Below, in pieces: positions 51,389 through 52,338 of a stretch of DNA of 52,338 nucleotides. The stretch is taken from NCBI RefSeq assembly GCF_004349245.1, contig NZ_SMLC01000038.1, positions 1 to 52,338 of the forward strand, in the 5' to 3' direction. Numbering within the stretch: the first letter of the stretch is position 1; each line of letters starts with the position of its first letter. A program made the position numbers and the translations under genes. The DNA comes from Actinomadura sp. 6K520. Its GTDB lineage: Bacteria > Actinomycetota > Actinomycetes > Streptosporangiales > Streptosporangiaceae. Under the pieces are notes generated by a model. That model did not search any database. It was not told the origin of the DNA and saw only the letters and a list, made by a program, of their open reading frames with translations.

Positions 51389-51562
51389 CTCGTCGCACTC
51401 GCCCGCGAACTGGGCGATGTAGGCGTCGACCTCGGCCTGCAATGCCTCGGCCAGCATCCGCCGGGCACCGTCGCGGACGATCTCGTCGACCACCGAGCCC
51501 GACGGCACCGGGCCACCTACGGAGCGATCACCGCCAGCGGGGTCCGGGACTCCGCTGAGCAT
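51389..51562 (-). pseudogene. IS256-family transposase, N-terminal fragment
   Basis: From the ATG at 51562 about 58 residues match the start of Mutator/IS256 transposases: SGSVVDEIVRDGARRMLAEA, then LQAEVDAYIAQFAGECDE. The sequence then departs (CAAAAWW and Ser/Arg-rich noise) before the DDE catalytic domain, so the gene is truncated. The remnant lies near the 3' end of an rRNA operon. Confidence 0.75.
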
Positions 51563-51636
51563 GGGTGTACCTTCCCGACCGACGTCGGCGCGTCGGCCAT
51601 CCGGGAGACTCAAACGATCACCGGGAAGGTACACCC
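51563..51636 (-). repeat. 15-bp perfect inverted repeat in the IS256 relic leader
   Basis: GGGTGTACCTTCCCG (51563-51577) and CGGGAAGGTACACCC (51622-51636) are perfect inverted repeats 44 bases apart, immediately before the transposase ATG. One arm is probably the outer end of the element. The other would fold with it and hide the start codon region in read-through RNA. Confidence 0.7.
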
Positions 51637-51965
51637 CTCCCGGCAGATCCGCAGGTCTCAAGCATTGCTCTGCCGAAAAGCATGAACGTATGGTCCATGT
51701 CAGGCATGCCCTCGTCAGGCCGCAGAACCACCGCTCCGGCTCGCCCCTGCCAAGCGCCCTGGTGCTCTGCCCGGGTCATCATCCCCACAAATGGGCCGGG
51801 AGCCTGTCTGCGGAAAGGGAGGAGAGTTCCTGGAGGAGCAGCCAGGCCGCGGAGTCCAGGTCACCGCCGCTGTCGAGCGCATGAATCTAGTGGGCAATGG
51901 CGTCACGCCCTCAATGGATGACCGTCTCCTCGACACCGAATATGAGCGAGTCCGTAGAAATGAGA

Positions 51966-51994
51966 AAGGGCCCCGCCGTAACGGCGGGGCCCTT
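51966..51994 (-). terminator. rRNA operon terminator
   Basis: A perfect 13-bp stem (AAGGGCCCCGCCG and CGGCGGGGCCCTT) with a 3-base loop lies downstream of 5S rRNA on the minus strand. It is followed on that strand by a T-rich run (TTTCTCATTTCT). Confidence 0.9.
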
Positions 51995-52006
51995 CCCTTA
52001 ATATAT

Positions 52007-52124
52007 GTCCGGCGGTGTCCTACTCTCCCACACAGTCTCCCATGCAGTACCATCGGCGCTGAAGAGCTTAACTTCCGGGTTCGGAATGGGACCGGGTGTT
52101 TCCCCTTCGCCAAAACCACCGAAC
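52007..52124 (-). rRNA. rrf: 5S ribosomal RNA
   Basis: The minus strand holds the conserved 5S segments CCCGGTCCCATTCCGAACC, GGAAGTTAAG and CAGCGCCGATGGTACTGC. The ends are set by the terminal helix: GTTCGGTGGT (5' end) pairs fully, with G-U pairs, with ACCGCCGGAC (3' end). The length of about 118 bases is normal. Transcription runs right to left, from 23S to 5S to the terminator. Confidence 0.93.
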
Positions 52125-52276
52125 GTTTCAACGCACCACCCGAAGGCGGGCAAGTCAACGTCCGAGCACAACGGCTCAGCATTCAATTATACAATCACGG
52201 GTTGCTCAGGGTTGTTTCCTGAGAACCACACAGGGACGCGAACAACTCACACAGCGATTCACCTTGAACGAATTGT
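52125..52276 (-). other. 23S-5S spacer with processing stems
   Basis: The AT-richer spacer contains a 6-bp hairpin CTCAGG/CCTGAG (52206-52224). A 7-bp stem CTTGAAC/GTTCAAG (52263-52285) reaches into the 23S end. These are likely RNase processing sites of the precursor. Confidence 0.6.
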
Positions 52277-52338
52277 GTGTTCAAGCCACTCGGCCTATTA
52301 GTACCGGTCAACTCCACACGTTACCGCGCTTCCATACC
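52277..52338 (-). rRNA. rrl: 23S ribosomal RNA, 3' end only
   Basis: The minus strand reads ACCGGTACTAATAGGCCGAG near its end, which is the highly conserved 3' terminus of 23S rRNA. The gene continues beyond the right window edge. The exact 3' end (about 52277) is estimated from the E. coli pattern and is uncertain by a few bases. Confidence 0.88.

Larger units (their letters stand above)
51261..52006. other. Degenerate region holding IS relics
   Basis: Apart from the transposase fragment and the inverted repeat listed separately, I see no intact gene. Frames here are short and lack family features. The segment around 51700-51900 may hold further decayed transposon DNA. Confidence 0.5.

Noticed and set aside
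51715..52182. 155-residue minus-strand frame
   Set aside because: It runs through the 5S rRNA gene and its terminator and therefore cannot be a real protein.
1..52338. CRISPR arrays, tRNA genes or prophage structural genes
   Set aside because: I looked for regularly spaced repeats, cloverleaf-type sequences and phage gene order, and saw none.

Overview
The window is very GC-rich, with GC-rich third codon positions. It carries actinobacterial hallmarks: a LexA/LysM SOS pair with TCGAAC-type boxes, a class II ribonucleotide reductase with NrdR, short ATGA overlaps, and 10-methyl fatty acid genes. A member of the Actinobacteria is certain. A relative of Actinomadura/Thermomonospora is my inference from the tmsA-tmsB pair and the overall gene style. 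No prophage, plasmid or CRISPR signal was seen. Most of the window reads as chromosomal core and peripheral metabolism, and the right edge runs into an rRNA operon on the minus strand.

Layout. 1-1168: the 3' part of a proline-rich gene, translationally coupled to a small acidic protein (possible effector and partner). 1208-3425: the 5-oxoprolinase operon pxpABC. 3422-7975 (minus): a membrane-anchored double AAA+ protein, a winged-helix protein and a histidine phosphatase. 8132-10566: haloalkane dehalogenase, RNase HII and a HhH DNA-glycosylase-like protein. 10586-13957 (minus): a double TerD protein, a lipoate ligase with permuted domains, and a helix-turn-helix/DUF4180 pair with a striking three-copy 10-bp operator. 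14153-14887: a DoxX protein. 15027-15938 (minus): a toxin-antitoxin pair with a near-perfect 28-bp operator. 16074-20631 (minus): nrdR-nrdJ with NrdR boxes, the nrdJ gene being split by a 358-residue LAGLIDADG intein. 20992-22197: divergent LysM protein and lexA with two SOS boxes. 22481-25798 (minus): leuS, with a structured leader, and a zinc-ribbon/TerB-like protein.

26056-31747: acyl-CoA synthetase, XRE regulator, two oxidoreductases (SDR and P450) and an alpha/beta hydrolase. 31770-35725 (minus): an ATP-dependent DNA ligase and the tmsA-tmsB pair for 10-methyl branched fatty acids. 36193-37562 (minus): a DUF1707 membrane protein and a polysaccharide deacetylase. 37733-39181: a small conserved gene whose stop codon cannot be placed, facing a DUF4192 gene. 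39280-42661: a DinG-type helicase and an AlaT-type aminotransferase. 42758-46047 (minus): a MacB/FtsX-type ABC transporter. 46272-46778: a small secreted protein preceded by nested inverted repeats. 46977-49665: a TetR regulator with a palindromic operator, an AurF-like diiron oxygenase and an SDR. 49807-51260: a DUF523 protein and an unusual MarR protein with a second winged-helix half that has its own ribosome binding site. 51261-52006: an IS256-family relic. 52007-52338: 5S rRNA and the 3' end of 23S rRNA.

Several modules show self-contained control logic in the DNA: the TA operator, the iterated HTH operator, NrdR boxes, SOS boxes, and TetR and MarR palindromes. Strong GC-rich hairpins close most transcription units. 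Several genes (TetR, DUF523, MarR, perhaps dinG) have a -10-like hexamer directly before the start codon, as expected for leaderless transcripts.
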